A stretch of 64,000 bases of DNA from Zunongwangia pacifica (GTDB lineage Bacteria; Bacteroidota; Bacteroidia; Flavobacteriales; Flavobacteriaceae). The translations under genes were made by a program, and so were the position numbers. The stretch spans positions 120,807-184,806 of the forward strand of contig NZ_JAKHSK010000006.1 in NCBI RefSeq assembly GCF_023499215.1, given 5' to 3'. The notes beneath the pieces are model-generated. The model saw only the letters and a program-made list of their open reading frames with translations, was not told the DNA's origin and made no database searches. Shown here piece after piece: positions 1-9,126 of the stretch (position 1 is its first letter; each line of letters begins with the position of its first letter).

Positions 1-489
1 TGCATCATCAAAATTAGTAACGATCTGGCTTTGCAATAACTCCGCAGTGATCGAATTATAAACCTGCGAGTTCTCCATTCTGGATAACGGCAATTTAGAT
101 ACATACACACTAGAGCTTTTGGTAAACTCGTTCGTCTTATTTTCAGCATTAAGAAGTACTTCTCCTAATTGCTCTTCACTTCCTATTAAAACAACAGGAG
201 CAACTTCTGTGATCGCTCCACCTTCAACCGAAACATTGATTTGTGTTGACTTATAGCCTACATAAGAAAATTTGATCGTATAGGTTCCCGGCCTAACATT
301 GCGTAATTCGTAAAATCCATTTTGATTGGTTTCAGTTCCCGTATAAGTACCCTCTAAAGCTACATTTACATTAAAAATGGGTTGATTAGCACTATTTACA
401 ACCTGTCCTTTTAGTGTTCCAGAATTTTGAGCAAATCCTAAAGAAGAAATAACTAAGGATAAAAATAGTAGTAGTTGTTTTTGCGACAT
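1..489 (-). CDS. TonB-dependent receptor, N-terminal part (cut by window edge)
   Basis: The gene reads leftward from an ATG at 489 and runs off the window, so only the first 163 codons are seen. Residues 1-21 form a signal peptide (hydrophobic LLLFLSLVISSLGFA, then Q). About residues 24-105 form a carboxypeptidase-regulatory-like beta domain (KGQVVNSANQPI, FSYVGYKS). From about residue 115 the sequence looks like the start of a TonB plug (SKLPLSRMENSQVYNSI, then IVTNFDDA). That plug pattern is usual in flavobacterial siderophore-type receptors. The product should be an outer-membrane, TonB-driven importer, probably of an iron chelate, but the substrate is an inference. The gene is divergent from the HAD phosphatase at 697. 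Confidence 0.85.
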   Translation of the reverse strand, partial: MSQKQLLLFLSLVISSLGFAQNSGTLKGQVVNSANQPIFNVNVALEGTYTGTETNQNGFYELRNVRPGTYTIKFSYVGYKSTQINVSVEGGAITEVAPVVLIGSEEQLGEVLLNAENKTNEFTKSSSVYVSKLPLSRMENSQVYNSITAELLQSQIVTNFDDA

Positions 490-696
490 TTTTTTAGATC
501 TATTTATTTAGACTGTTTTTAAATAACTTCGCAAATGTATAAACCTCTGATCATTTTCAAAAGTTAATTCAGATTTATTTTAAATAAAAATAAGCCTTCA
601 TTTTACAAAACCGCTTCTTAACGAAACATTAAATTAATAGGTCATAACATCAGGTTTTCATATAAACCGCTATATTTAAGCTTTTAAAAAAATGCT

Positions 697-1488
697 ATGA
701 TCAAATTAATAATCACAGATATGGATGGTACTTTGTTGGACGACCAGCATAATATTCATCCAGAATTCTGGGAAGTAGAAAAAAAGCTTCGTGATAAGGG
801 GATAATGTTTTCTGTAGCCAGCGGACGGCAATATTATAACCTGGTGTCTAATTTTGAACAACTTAAGGGCCACATGATGTTTTTCGCTGAAAACGGAAGC
901 TATGTGGTACATCAGGATAAAGAATTATATACCAACACCATGGATCGTGAACAGGCTAACGAGTTTATAAAACTTGGCCGCGAAGCTAAAAACTGTAATC
1001 TGGTTTTATGCGGAATAAATTCGGCTTATGCTGAAAGTGACGATGAAGAGTTTATTACTGAAGTTGGTAAATACTACAAACGCCTGGAAGTTGTAGAAGA
1101 TCTTACCACAGTTGAAGATAAAGTCTTAAAAGTTACGCTTTGCAATTTTGAAGGGGTGGAAGAAAATACGTTCCCGAAATTCGAGAAATTTCAGGATGAT
1201 TTTAAAGTCGCTATTGCTTCCAGAATTTTTATAGACATTATGTCCAACACCGCCAATAAAGGAAATGCAATTAAAGGCGTACAGGAAGAATTAAATATTT
1301 CTCCTGAAGAAACCATGGTTTTTGGTGACTACTTAAACGATCTTGAAATGATGCAGAACGCCAAGTACAGTTACGCCATGAAAAATGCACATCCTGAAAT
1401 TATCAAAGTAAGTAATTTTGTAACGAAATACGATAATAATGAAAACGGAGTGGTACGAACAATCCGTGAGTTAGGATTAGTGGATTAA
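697..1488 (+). CDS. Cof-type HAD-superfamily phosphatase
   Basis: This 263-residue cytosolic protein is a haloacid-dehalogenase phosphatase of the Cof/YidA type. Motif I is DMDGTLLD near residue 8, with the nucleophile Asp and general-acid Asp both present. Motif II is SVASGR near residue 39. The C-terminal motif is VFGDYLNDLEMM, which supplies the Mg-binding acids. The length is normal for the family and there is a cap domain between motifs II and III. Family members hydrolyse sugar phosphates, nucleotides or flavin phosphates, and the substrate cannot be told from sequence. It stands alone, convergent with the next gene across a 40-bp palindromic terminator. Confidence 0.9.
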   Translation: MIKLIITDMDGTLLDDQHNIHPEFWEVEKKLRDKGIMFSVASGRQYYNLVSNFEQLKGHMMFFAENGSYVVHQDKELYTNTMDREQANEFIKLGREAKNCNLVLCGINSAYAESDDEEFITEVGKYYKRLEVVEDLTTVEDKVLKVTLCNFEGVEENTFPKFEKFQDDFKVAIASRIFIDIMSNTANKGNAIKGVQEELNISPEETMVFGDYLNDLEMMQNAKYSYAMKNAHPEIIKVSNFVTKYDNNENGVVRTIRELGLVD

Positions 1489-1532
1489 GCTACTTGTATA
1501 AACAACTGCTAAAATTAAAATTGTATAAAATT

Positions 1533-1572
1533 TCAACTAAAACATCTCGCAATTGCGAGATGTTTTAGTTGA
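1533..1572. terminator. Perfect 40-bp palindrome, bidirectional terminator
   Basis: The arms 1533-1552 and 1553-1572 are exact reverse complements (20 bp each, core CGCAATTGCG). The palindrome lies between the convergent genes 697-1488 and 1565-2311. The stop codon of the leftward gene (1565-1567) lies inside the right arm. A/T-rich flanks on both sides fit termination in both directions. Confidence 0.8.
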
Positions 1573-2311
1573 TGATAATATTGGTTTTGTCTACTCCGCT
1601 ATTTCCTGTTTTGGGATCAAAAGCGTATACGGTAATAGTATAATTGCCTTTATTTAAATCGATATTCCCAGAAAATGTACTCGATTTTTCAGTTTGTTGA
1701 AGTGCTACTTCTTTAAAAAAACCTTCAGCTTCTACTACGGCTTTAATTTCAAAGCCACTGGCATCCCATAGGCCGCCTTCTTCAACCGGGCAGCCACACA
1801 TCATTACAACATTCACTTTAATTTCCGTAGAAATACCACCGGGAATACGCTCATGGGTTTGCGGACTCAAAATATCGATGATAAAACCGGGAATTTCAAG
1901 AACAACACCGTCGCCCATAATATCCTTCCCCGGGATTACCCAAAGTTGCGTGGTCGTTTTAACTGTGGCCTGTTTTTTATTTATGGGGGCATAGGCTTCA
2001 ACTTCGATAAAAGTGGGTGATTTTATATCTAATTTGGCCAGAAAACCTGCTGTATTATTTTCTGAAAGATCCTGATAGCGTACTTTAGGTTGTTTCATGA
2101 TCTTTTCGGTATTGCCTGTACTCCCAAAAGTAATTCCTTCTGCAAGTATTTCTTTAGTCAGCGCATTCCTAACCATAATTTTTGCGCCCCCCACAGAGGT
2201 ACCAATAAATTTGGCATCTTTGGCTTTGGCGCGTATCATCACATTGGTTTGGGACATGCCATTAAAACTGATGAGTAAAATAAGTAATGTACAAAGGCCG
2301 AAAAGTTTCAT
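1565..2311 (-). CDS. Secreted hypothetical protein
   Basis: I do not recognise the family. The 248-residue product starts with a clear signal peptide (residues 1-20, LCTLLILLISFNGMSQ), so it is exported. The mature part is predicted to be mostly beta strand. It contains a CGCP motif at about residues 172-175, which could be a disulfide or metal site. The C-terminal part (SGNIDLNKGNYTITVYAFD) resembles an immunoglobulin-like strand pattern of the kind seen in cell-surface proteins. The gene stands alone, and its stop codon lies within the shared palindromic terminator. Function unknown. Confidence 0.75.
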   Translation of the reverse strand: MKLFGLCTLLILLISFNGMSQTNVMIRAKAKDAKFIGTSVGGAKIMVRNALTKEILAEGITFGSTGNTEKIMKQPKVRYQDLSENNTAGFLAKLDIKSPTFIEVEAYAPINKKQATVKTTTQLWVIPGKDIMGDGVVLEIPGFIIDILSPQTHERIPGGISTEIKVNVVMMCGCPVEEGGLWDASGFEIKAVVEAEGFFKEVALQQTEKSSTFSGNIDLNKGNYTITVYAFDPKTGNSGVDKTNIIIN

Positions 2312-2369
2312 ATAATTTCTTTTATTGAAATATAATAAAAGATAAGAAACTTCAACAACTATTTACATT

Positions 2370-3380
2370 TTATGTAAGTGGAACATTAGCATTAGGTTCT
2401 TCTTCAATAATAAAATTCTTAGGATCGTTTTTGTAGGTTTTAATATGATCTCTCAATATCTCTAATTCATCTTCCGTAAAATCATTGCTTTCTAAACTAT
2501 CGGCCAATTGCAACCAGGGCTTCTTTTTATTATAATCATATTCGCCATAAACAATAAATGGTGTTCCGTTTGCCTGTATTCTACTTCCGTTTAATGTCCA
2601 CATCGTCGCCCAATCATAGATAAAATGGGCATCATCCATATACAATCTCACACAGGCATGACTCGCCGGATAACCTGGCAACGCATATTGATGGGTGCCT
2701 ACGCCCTCAAAGTTCATAAAATTAAAATAGTAAGGAAGTATCCAGTCTTTATTTACAGAACTGACCTTTCGTTTAGCTTTATAATTTCCGTAATGCAGGC
2801 CATTTGGTGTAGGCGTCGATCTTTTACCACTACTTACAGGTCCCCATTTAATAAGTTTACCGGCTTCATATAAGCCAAAAGCCTGAATGCGTTGTGATAT
2901 TAAAACAACTTTGGGAATTGTATCGACCATGCCCAATTGTTTAGGGAACGGACTATAATCCATAAGATTAGTGCTTATAGAATCTGGAACCACCAACTCT
3001 TTGCCTGTCCAGACTTTGCGCTGATCTATACGGTTTAAAGCGTAGATTACTTTACGCTGCTCTTCGCTATAATTTGAATTAAAACTATCTAAGTCGATTT
3101 TACTTTTTAAAGAATCAATATGATATACAACCTTAAGTCTTTCGAGTGGTGGATCTACTTTAATAGTATCTAAAACAGTAACCGGGATTTCTACCGGCTT
3201 TGCAGCATCCTCATTTTTATTACAGGAGCTTAGGCAGCAAATCATAAAAACGGAACTGCCAAGACCAAAAATCCCTAGATATTTTCTAAAAAATGGTAAC
3301 GTTTTAAATACTGGTTTCTTAGCACTCAAAAATGAGATCATGCTTAAAATCGAAATACTTTTATAGATTTTCTTCATCAT
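2370..3380 (-). CDS. L,D-transpeptidase (YkuD-type) lipoprotein
   Basis: The protein is predicted to cross-link peptidoglycan, or attach proteins to it, through L,D-transpeptidation. The catalytic region contains H230, then PASHACVRLY with the nucleophile C243 and R245. The usual motif is SHGC, so Ala242 replaces the common Gly. The N-terminus has a hydrophobic stretch ending in a lipobox (LSSC, Cys53). The annotated start is therefore unusually far upstream, and a later Met (for example residue 15 or 46) may be the real start. The gene stands alone, with a 472-bp intergenic region upstream. Confidence 0.85.
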   Translation of the reverse strand: MMKKIYKSISILSMISFLSAKKPVFKTLPFFRKYLGIFGLGSSVFMICCLSSCNKNEDAAKPVEIPVTVLDTIKVDPPLERLKVVYHIDSLKSKIDLDSFNSNYSEEQRKVIYALNRIDQRKVWTGKELVVPDSISTNLMDYSPFPKQLGMVDTIPKVVLISQRIQAFGLYEAGKLIKWGPVSSGKRSTPTPNGLHYGNYKAKRKVSSVNKDWILPYYFNFMNFEGVGTHQYALPGYPASHACVRLYMDDAHFIYDWATMWTLNGSRIQANGTPFIVYGEYDYNKKKPWLQLADSLESNDFTEDELEILRDHIKTYKNDPKNFIIEEEPNANVPLT

Positions 3381-3852
3381 ATTAAATTAATCCTATGGTT
3401 AAGGGATCAATGTGGCAATCGACAAAATTAGCAGATAACGTCTATGGAATTTACTAATAGCTAGTTAATTATTTGTTGAATTCTTATTAAGATGAAATGC
3501 TGAATAATGACATAAAGAATAACCTTTAAAACTTGATATCTTATTTAATGTAACGATAATGCTAATTTAAAGCTATTGAAAGCGAAATATATTTAATTTG
3601 AAAGCGGAAAAATTTCTGAATTCGGAATTATATCCTATTTAACAAAATAAGTCAATTTTGCGTTTTACATTTATGCCAAAATGAAAATTAAATTGCCTCT
3701 AAAAATTTTAAGTTTTTGCCTTTGCTAACTATAGATTGAAATGAAAATTTGACCAGAATTACAATCTAATAACGACCATTCCCTACAATAGAAAAGCATG
3801 ATTTAAAAATGCATCACCCAAAATCAAAATCAAACCTCAAACAATTTCCCCT
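3381..3852. other. Intergenic region without gene
   Basis: This AT-rich stretch lies between two divergent genes, the L,D-transpeptidase and the SDR. No open frame of convincing length and no strong hairpin were seen. No perfect TAnnTTTG element stood out, though promoters for both genes should lie here. Confidence 0.6.
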
Positions 3853-4791
3853 ATGAACTTTTGGTCTTTAAATAAAGCTAAAAAAAAAGAAGGTAAAATC
3901 GCCATTGTAACCGGAGCCAACGCTGGTATTGGTTATGAAACTACCAAAGGACTTGCAAGTGTAGGAATTGAAGTGATTATGGCTTGCCGAGATCTACAAA
4001 AAGCTGAAAACGCCAAACAAAAGATTTTAAAATCGCTTCCTGAAGCAAAATTAAAGCTGATGGAAATCGATCTTGCCAGTCTCACCTCTGTACACGCTTT
4101 TGCTGAAAATTTTAAAGCACAATATGATAAACTGGATATTCTTGTGAATAATGCCGGTGTTATGATGACGCCTTTACAAAAAACCGAAGATGGTTTAGAA
4201 TTGCAAATGGCAACTAATTATTTTGGACATTTTTTACTTACCGGATTATTAATTCCTGTTTTAGAAAAATCCTTTAGATCACGGGTCGTTAGCTTAAGCA
4301 GTCTTGCCCATAGATGGGGAGACATTCATTTTGATAATCTAAATGCCGAGAAATCTTACGATAAGCGTCAATTTTATGCGCAAAGTAAACTGGCTTGTCT
4401 AATTTTTGCTTATCATCTGGATAAAAAGCTGGTAAAAAAAGGTTTCGATATGCATTCGTATGCCACTCATCCGGGGATTTCAAATACTAACCTGATGAGA
4501 AATCTACCAAAATGGTTAAGGTTCTTATCTCCTTTGCTAATGCCTATATTTTCGCAATCTGCTGAAAAAGGTGCGCTTCCTATTTTACGTGCATGCCTGG
4601 ATGATACCTTAAATGGTGGAGAATATATTGGTCCTTCGGGAACCAAACAATATAAAGGACATCCTGTAATTGTAGATTCAGATTATAATTCTAAGGATAA
4701 ATACAAAGCCAAAAAACTTTGGAAAGTCTCCGAAGAATTAGTCAATTTTAATTACTTTAAAAATACTGATACAAAAGCTCAGGCCTCATAG
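3853..4791 (+). CDS. SDR-family oxidoreductase (retinol-dehydrogenase-like)
   Basis: This is a classical/extended short-chain dehydrogenase of 312 residues. The cofactor motif TGANAGIG is at residues 20-27, NNAG at 98-101, the catalytic Ser near 148 and YAQSK (Tyr174, Lys178) follow in order. ACRD after the second strand suggests NADP(H) preference. The layout, including the HPG segment and the long C-terminal tail, resembles retinol dehydrogenase / WWOX-type SDRs. These are broadly annotated and the substrate is unknown. It is a single gene. Its stop codon lies in the loop-side half of the downstream terminator hairpin. Confidence 0.88.
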   Translation: MNFWSLNKAKKKEGKIAIVTGANAGIGYETTKGLASVGIEVIMACRDLQKAENAKQKILKSLPEAKLKLMEIDLASLTSVHAFAENFKAQYDKLDILVNNAGVMMTPLQKTEDGLELQMATNYFGHFLLTGLLIPVLEKSFRSRVVSLSSLAHRWGDIHFDNLNAEKSYDKRQFYAQSKLACLIFAYHLDKKLVKKGFDMHSYATHPGISNTNLMRNLPKWLRFLSPLLMPIFSQSAEKGALPILRACLDDTLNGGEYIGPSGTKQYKGHPVIVDSDYNSKDKYKAKKLWKVSEELVNFNYFKNTDTKAQAS

Positions 4792-4811
4792 CCCGAGCTT
4801 TTATTTTTCTT
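4773..4811 (+). terminator. Rho-independent terminator of the SDR gene
   Basis: Arms 4773-4784 and 4791-4802 pair over 12 bp with one mismatch (AAAAGCTC against GAGCTTTT at the ends). A T-rich tract follows. The stop codon at 4789-4791 lies within the hairpin. Confidence 0.7.
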
Positions 4812-4826
4812 TATCCCGTAATCTGG

Positions 4827-6785
4827 TTACTCTATTTTTGCGGCCCAACCACCATTCTTAACTATAGTAATTTCTAAAATGTCTCCTTTTTTTACGGTTT
4901 TTGTTCTTTTTACATAATCCATAGCCTGTCGCTTTGCATTAATTCCATCTTCAAAAGAAGTAAGCTGCAACACCTCCCCTTCTTTTAAAAAATCTAGTTG
5001 AATCTCAAACGTGCGCTCTTCCTCTTTACTATTAGCAATTCCGCCTAAAAACCACCTTTCACCTTTACGTTTGGCGACGATAGCATATTCACCCAATTTG
5101 GCTTCTAAAGCAATCGTTTCGTCCCAGGTAACGGGAACATCGGTAATAAACTGCGTACACTCTTCATTTTTAAAATAGTTAGTAGGATTATCGGCCAGCA
5201 TTTGCAAACCACTCTCAAAAATTACGAAAAGTGCCATTTGGTAAGCTCTGGTACCTACCCCAGCAGAATTTGGTCTTCTGCTGTAATAATATTCGGGTTG
5301 CATACTTATCATTGCCCCAGGTGTATAATCCATTGCCCCTACGGCATTTCTCATAAATGGTAAAAACAAACTATTATCGGGTATGGCTCGTCCCATTTGT
5401 TCCATTCCTAAAACGCCTTCATAGGATAGTATATTGGGATATTTATATTCTAAACCGGCAGGTTTAAAAGAGCCATGAAAATCTACAAAAAGCTCATATT
5501 TGGCAGCTTCTTTAGCTACGCGTTCGTAAAAATTAACCATCCACTGGTCGCTGCGATCCATAAAATCGATCTTTACCCCGGCAATTCCCCATTCTGCAAA
5601 TTTCTCGAATAAATCAAAATGATGCTCTACGGTAAGCCAGGTTAACCATAATACGATTTTCACATTGCGCTCTTTGCCATATTCAATTAATTTAAAGAGA
5701 TCGATATCGGGATTTGGAGTATAAGGATCTGTGGTGCTTGCCGCCCAACCTTCGTCCATAATGATATAAGGAATATCAAACGCTGAAGCAAAATCGATAA
5801 AATATTTGTAAGTCTCTTCATTAAAACCAGCAACAAAATCTACATTGTAAGGAGATGCACCATTCCACCATTCCCAACTTACCTGTCCAGGCTTAATCCA
5901 TTTCACATTTTTTAAAACATTGGTTGTTGCCAGATTAAGGCTCATGGTATTTTCTAAAATCTCTGTATCCTTATCGGTTATGACAAAATAGCGCCAGGGG
6001 AGTGATCTATTTCCTTCAATTTTAGCTATATAATCTGCTCTTTTTAAAATCTTCATGCTTCGGTCTCCCTCATCTTCAAAATCAATAGGATTTTTAGGAA
6101 ATACCGACTTTAACCCCTCACCCGTTCCTTTTATAAACATGGCGGGATAATTTGAAAGGTCTGATTCTGAAATTAAGATTTTATGGTTATTAGCCGCTTC
6201 AATTAGAACAGGTAAAACCGACATATTTTCTTCTGAAGTAAAACCTGAACTTTTTAAGTGCGTATAAGGATATTCGTAAGAAGTCTTAAAGGATGGTGTT
6301 TGCTGCAGGTGTATCGTATATTCTGAAGGGAAACTAATATTAAAATTTTCATGAATAACTTCTACACTGTCTTTTTTATGTAGTTTAAATCTATAAGAAA
6401 AACCCTCGTTATATGCTTTAAATTCTATAGAATAGCTCCCCTTAAAATCTATTTGAGTAGCTTTAAAATCTTTGTTTATTCTTGAATATTTTAAAGGTAC
6501 TACGGGCGTTCGCTCCTCTGTTCCATTGGAATTTTTAAGCTTTTTAATTTTTGGTTTTATTCCTAGAACTTCATTATTTAACTGAAGACTTAATGTACTC
6601 CTGTCCAGTAGCAATTTTTCTTTAGCATATACCCAATAGTAAATACTATCTGAGACTTCTATGTTTATTTTTAAATCTTTATCAGGGGAAGTTAAATGAT
6701 ATTTTTGTTGGGCACTACTTTGATACACAAAGCATAGGCAGCATATAAGCCAGATAAAACCGGCATCCATTTTAGATAAGTACAT
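4827..6785 (-). CDS. Glycoside hydrolase family 97 (alpha-glucosidase/alpha-galactosidase)
   Basis: This 652-residue exported enzyme matches GH97 (SusB-like): an N-terminal beta-sandwich (about 28-290), a TIM barrel (about 300-560) and a C-terminal beta domain. Recognisable segments are VSWEWWNGASPYNVD at 302, IIMDEGWAAS near 341-350 and VKIDFMDRSDQW at 404-415. A signal peptide ends near residue 25 (YQSSAQQ). The Asp at 407, on a strand-4-like motif, fits the nucleophile position of retaining GH97 and clan GH-D enzymes. The enzyme may therefore be retaining rather than inverting like SusB, but this is an inference. No SusC/SusD pair lies nearby. The start may be Met6 (MDAGFIW). Confidence 0.87.
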   Translation of the reverse strand: MYLSKMDAGFIWLICCLCFVYQSSAQQKYHLTSPDKDLKINIEVSDSIYYWVYAKEKLLLDRSTLSLQLNNEVLGIKPKIKKLKNSNGTEERTPVVPLKYSRINKDFKATQIDFKGSYSIEFKAYNEGFSYRFKLHKKDSVEVIHENFNISFPSEYTIHLQQTPSFKTSYEYPYTHLKSSGFTSEENMSVLPVLIEAANNHKILISESDLSNYPAMFIKGTGEGLKSVFPKNPIDFEDEGDRSMKILKRADYIAKIEGNRSLPWRYFVITDKDTEILENTMSLNLATTNVLKNVKWIKPGQVSWEWWNGASPYNVDFVAGFNEETYKYFIDFASAFDIPYIIMDEGWAASTTDPYTPNPDIDLFKLIEYGKERNVKIVLWLTWLTVEHHFDLFEKFAEWGIAGVKIDFMDRSDQWMVNFYERVAKEAAKYELFVDFHGSFKPAGLEYKYPNILSYEGVLGMEQMGRAIPDNSLFLPFMRNAVGAMDYTPGAMISMQPEYYYSRRPNSAGVGTRAYQMALFVIFESGLQMLADNPTNYFKNEECTQFITDVPVTWDETIALEAKLGEYAIVAKRKGERWFLGGIANSKEEERTFEIQLDFLKEGEVLQLTSFEDGINAKRQAMDYVKRTKTVKKGDILEITIVKNGGWAAKIE

Positions 6786-6849
6786 TTTTTCGATATTAGG
6801 TTAATGTTTAGCTAAATCGATTAAATATACTTTAAAATTTAATAAAAAT

Positions 6850-6880
6850 AAAAAGCAGCATCAAATTGATACTGCTTTTT
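6850..6880 (-). terminator. Terminator of the serB-serA fusion gene
   Basis: Arms 6850-6864 and 6866-6880 pair over 15 bp with one mismatch around AAAAAGCAG. The leftward transcript ends in a run of U. It lies just after the stop codon of the gene at 6905-8797. Confidence 0.75.
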
Positions 6881-6904
6881 GCTCACATATAATAAAAAGA
6901 AAGT

Positions 6905-8797
6905 CTAGTAAAGAACTCTAAAACGTATTGTTCCTTCTATCCCTTTTAATTCTTTGATCACATCGTTATCATATTTTTTATTAATATCGGTGATCACATA
7001 ACCAATGGTTTCGTTGGTTTTAAGATGTTGCCCAACCACATTGATGTCGTTTGCTGCCAAAACCCTGTTGATATGCGCAATAATACCGGGTTTATTATGG
7101 TGAATATGAATTAACCGGTGTGCATTTTCTAATCTTGGCAACTGTAAATTAGGGAAGTTCACACTATTTGTGGTTCCTCCTGTATTTATATATTCTATAA
7201 TTTTACCCGGAACAAAATTCCCGATATTTTCCTGTGCTTCTTCTGTGCTTCCACCAATATGCGGCGTAAGGATTACGTTTGGCAAACCTTTTAATTTTGA
7301 AACAAATTCTTCCTGATTTGTTTTTGGCTCTTTAGGGAATACATCTACACCAGCTCCTTTTATTCTTCCAGAAGAAATATGTTTGTGTAATGCTTCAATA
7401 TCGATAACAGATCCACGGCTAAGGTTCAATAAATAAGAACCTTCTTTCATTAAAGACAGTTCGCGATCTCCTATGATATTCTTGTTTTCCTTTCTACCGT
7501 CTACGTGAAAGGTTACAATATCTACTGTTTGTAATAATTCATCTAAAGAACTGCATTTTGTAGCATTTCCTAAAGCCAAACGCTCTACCAGATCATAATA
7601 ATACACATCAAATCCTATACTTTCTGCCATTACAGAGAGTTGTGCTCCTATATTACCATAACCTACTATTCCCAGTTTCTTTCCACGAACTTCAAAACTT
7701 CCGGTAGCCGATTTATTCCAGATCCCTTGATGCATTTCAGCAATACGATCTGGCAAATTACGCATTAAGAAAATAATTTCTCCAATAGCCAATTCTACTA
7801 CAGATCGAGTATTACTATAGGGTGCATTAAATACCGCCACTCCTTTATCTAGGCAAGCTTCGAGATCGATTTGGTTGGTACCAATACAAAATGCCCCTAC
7901 CGCCATTAAACGGTTGGCATTCTCTAATACTTTTTTTGTTAATTGTGTTTTAGAACGAATCCCTAAAACATGAACATCCTTAATTTGTTCACTCAATTCT
8001 TCTTCGTCCAAAGCACCGGCTACAGTTTGTACATTATAGCCTTCTTCTTTCATAATTTTCACCGCATCTGCATGCACATTTTCAAGAAGTAAAACTTTAA
8101 TTCGGTTTTTTGGATAAGAAATCGCTTTATTCATTTTATGTAGATATAAAAATTCATCGAAACTAGGAGTGATATGATCGGCTTTTTCAGTCACCTTATC
8201 ACGCTCCACGTTTTCGGTAAAGGCGTAAAATTTATTGGCCAGGCCGGCTGCCTTGATTTCATAATCGGTATAGCCGTCCCCTATCACATAAACATCGCCT
8301 TGTAGATCTAGTGATTGTAATTGTTTTACCTTACCATTATTGCTACTAAGCACATTTTCGGTATTAAAACCTACAATTTTACGGTTTTCGTCAAACACAA
8401 AATCGTTCGCAAAAACATGTTCTGCTTTAATACCTAATTCTGCTACAATAGGAATAATAAATTCTTTAAAACCATTCGACATGATATAAATATTGTCGCG
8501 GTTTTCCCTAAAGAATTCTTCGTTACGTCTAAAGGATTTAGAAATACGAGTTTTAAGATTTTCTATAAGGGGTTCAAGATGTTTTTCTTCGGCCTCCAAA
8601 ATATCCAGACGTTCCCTAAGCGAATCTCTAAAAGCAAGTTTACCTTCCATACCACGGTCGGTAAGCGATTTAAGTTCTGCTAACTTTGCGTCTTTATCTT
8701 TTGCATCTGCCAGGGAAATCTCTCCCAAAACATCTAAAGCTTCTACCTGCGTAAAAGTACTGTCGAAATCAATTACGTAATTCCTCTTGGTTTCCAT
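6905..8797 (-). CDS. serA: Phosphoserine phosphatase / D-3-phosphoglycerate dehydrogenase fusion
   Basis: One chain carries two enzymes of serine synthesis. Residues 1-225 form a SerB-like HAD phosphatase: DFDST with D10 and D12, SNG at 107-109, GDG at 173-175. Residues 230-550 form the SerA dehydrogenase: nucleotide motif VGYGNIG at 378-384, and the catalytic triad R461, E490 and H513 in SRG, KEPK and TPHIGG. Residues 555-630 form an ACT regulatory domain with HHNKPGI, which suggests serine feedback as in E. coli SerA. The catalytic residues of both halves are present, so both activities are likely. Fusions of this type are known in Bacteroidota. No serC is nearby. Confidence 0.9.
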   Translation of the reverse strand: METKRNYVIDFDSTFTQVEALDVLGEISLADAKDKDAKLAELKSLTDRGMEGKLAFRDSLRERLDILEAEEKHLEPLIENLKTRISKSFRRNEEFFRENRDNIYIMSNGFKEFIIPIVAELGIKAEHVFANDFVFDENRKIVGFNTENVLSSNNGKVKQLQSLDLQGDVYVIGDGYTDYEIKAAGLANKFYAFTENVERDKVTEKADHITPSFDEFLYLHKMNKAISYPKNRIKVLLLENVHADAVKIMKEEGYNVQTVAGALDEEELSEQIKDVHVLGIRSKTQLTKKVLENANRLMAVGAFCIGTNQIDLEACLDKGVAVFNAPYSNTRSVVELAIGEIIFLMRNLPDRIAEMHQGIWNKSATGSFEVRGKKLGIVGYGNIGAQLSVMAESIGFDVYYYDLVERLALGNATKCSSLDELLQTVDIVTFHVDGRKENKNIIGDRELSLMKEGSYLLNLSRGSVIDIEALHKHISSGRIKGAGVDVFPKEPKTNQEEFVSKLKGLPNVILTPHIGGSTEEAQENIGNFVPGKIIEYINTGGTTNSVNFPNLQLPRLENAHRLIHIHHNKPGIIAHINRVLAANDINVVGQHLKTNETIGYVITDINKKYDNDVIKELKGIEGTIRFRVLY

Positions 8798-9126
8798 TAG
8801 TTAGTATCGTTACTCTTTTAAAATTGAGTTCACCAAAACTACTATTTTTACCAGAGTTATCATGCCTTAATTCATTAAAAAAGCTGCTTAAATTACAAGG
8901 AATCAAAGCTTTTTAGAAAGTCTCTATTTTTTATTCTATCAGTAGATTTTTAGTAGATAAAAAGCAAGTTTTCCCCGCTTTTGTTCAAAATCCGATAATT
9001 TTAACCATAAAATTATTTTCATTGAATTTGAGCTAAAACGACTTAGTGAAATTTAAAAAGGATTTTTATTTGAATACCTTTGCCATTGTTCGCCTAATTT
9101 TCTTCTTTAAAAACAAAAATTTCAGC
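8798..9126. other. Intergenic region between serA and sbcD
   Basis: This 329-bp region lies between divergent genes. The only clear signal is the TACCTTTG element at 9075-9082. No further gene was seen. Confidence 0.6.
9075..9082 (+). promoter_or_regulatory. -7 promoter element for sbcDC
   Basis: TACCTTTG is an exact match to the Bacteroidota -7 consensus TAnnTTTG and lies 44 bp before the sbcD ATG at 9127. No well-spaced -33 TTG was found. Its position argues against the in-frame GTG at 9046 as the start of sbcD. Confidence 0.5.

Noticed and set aside
9046..9126. GTG start of sbcD at 9046
   Set aside because: The 27 extra residues are unlike the family and contain a -7 promoter element; ATG 9127 fits better.
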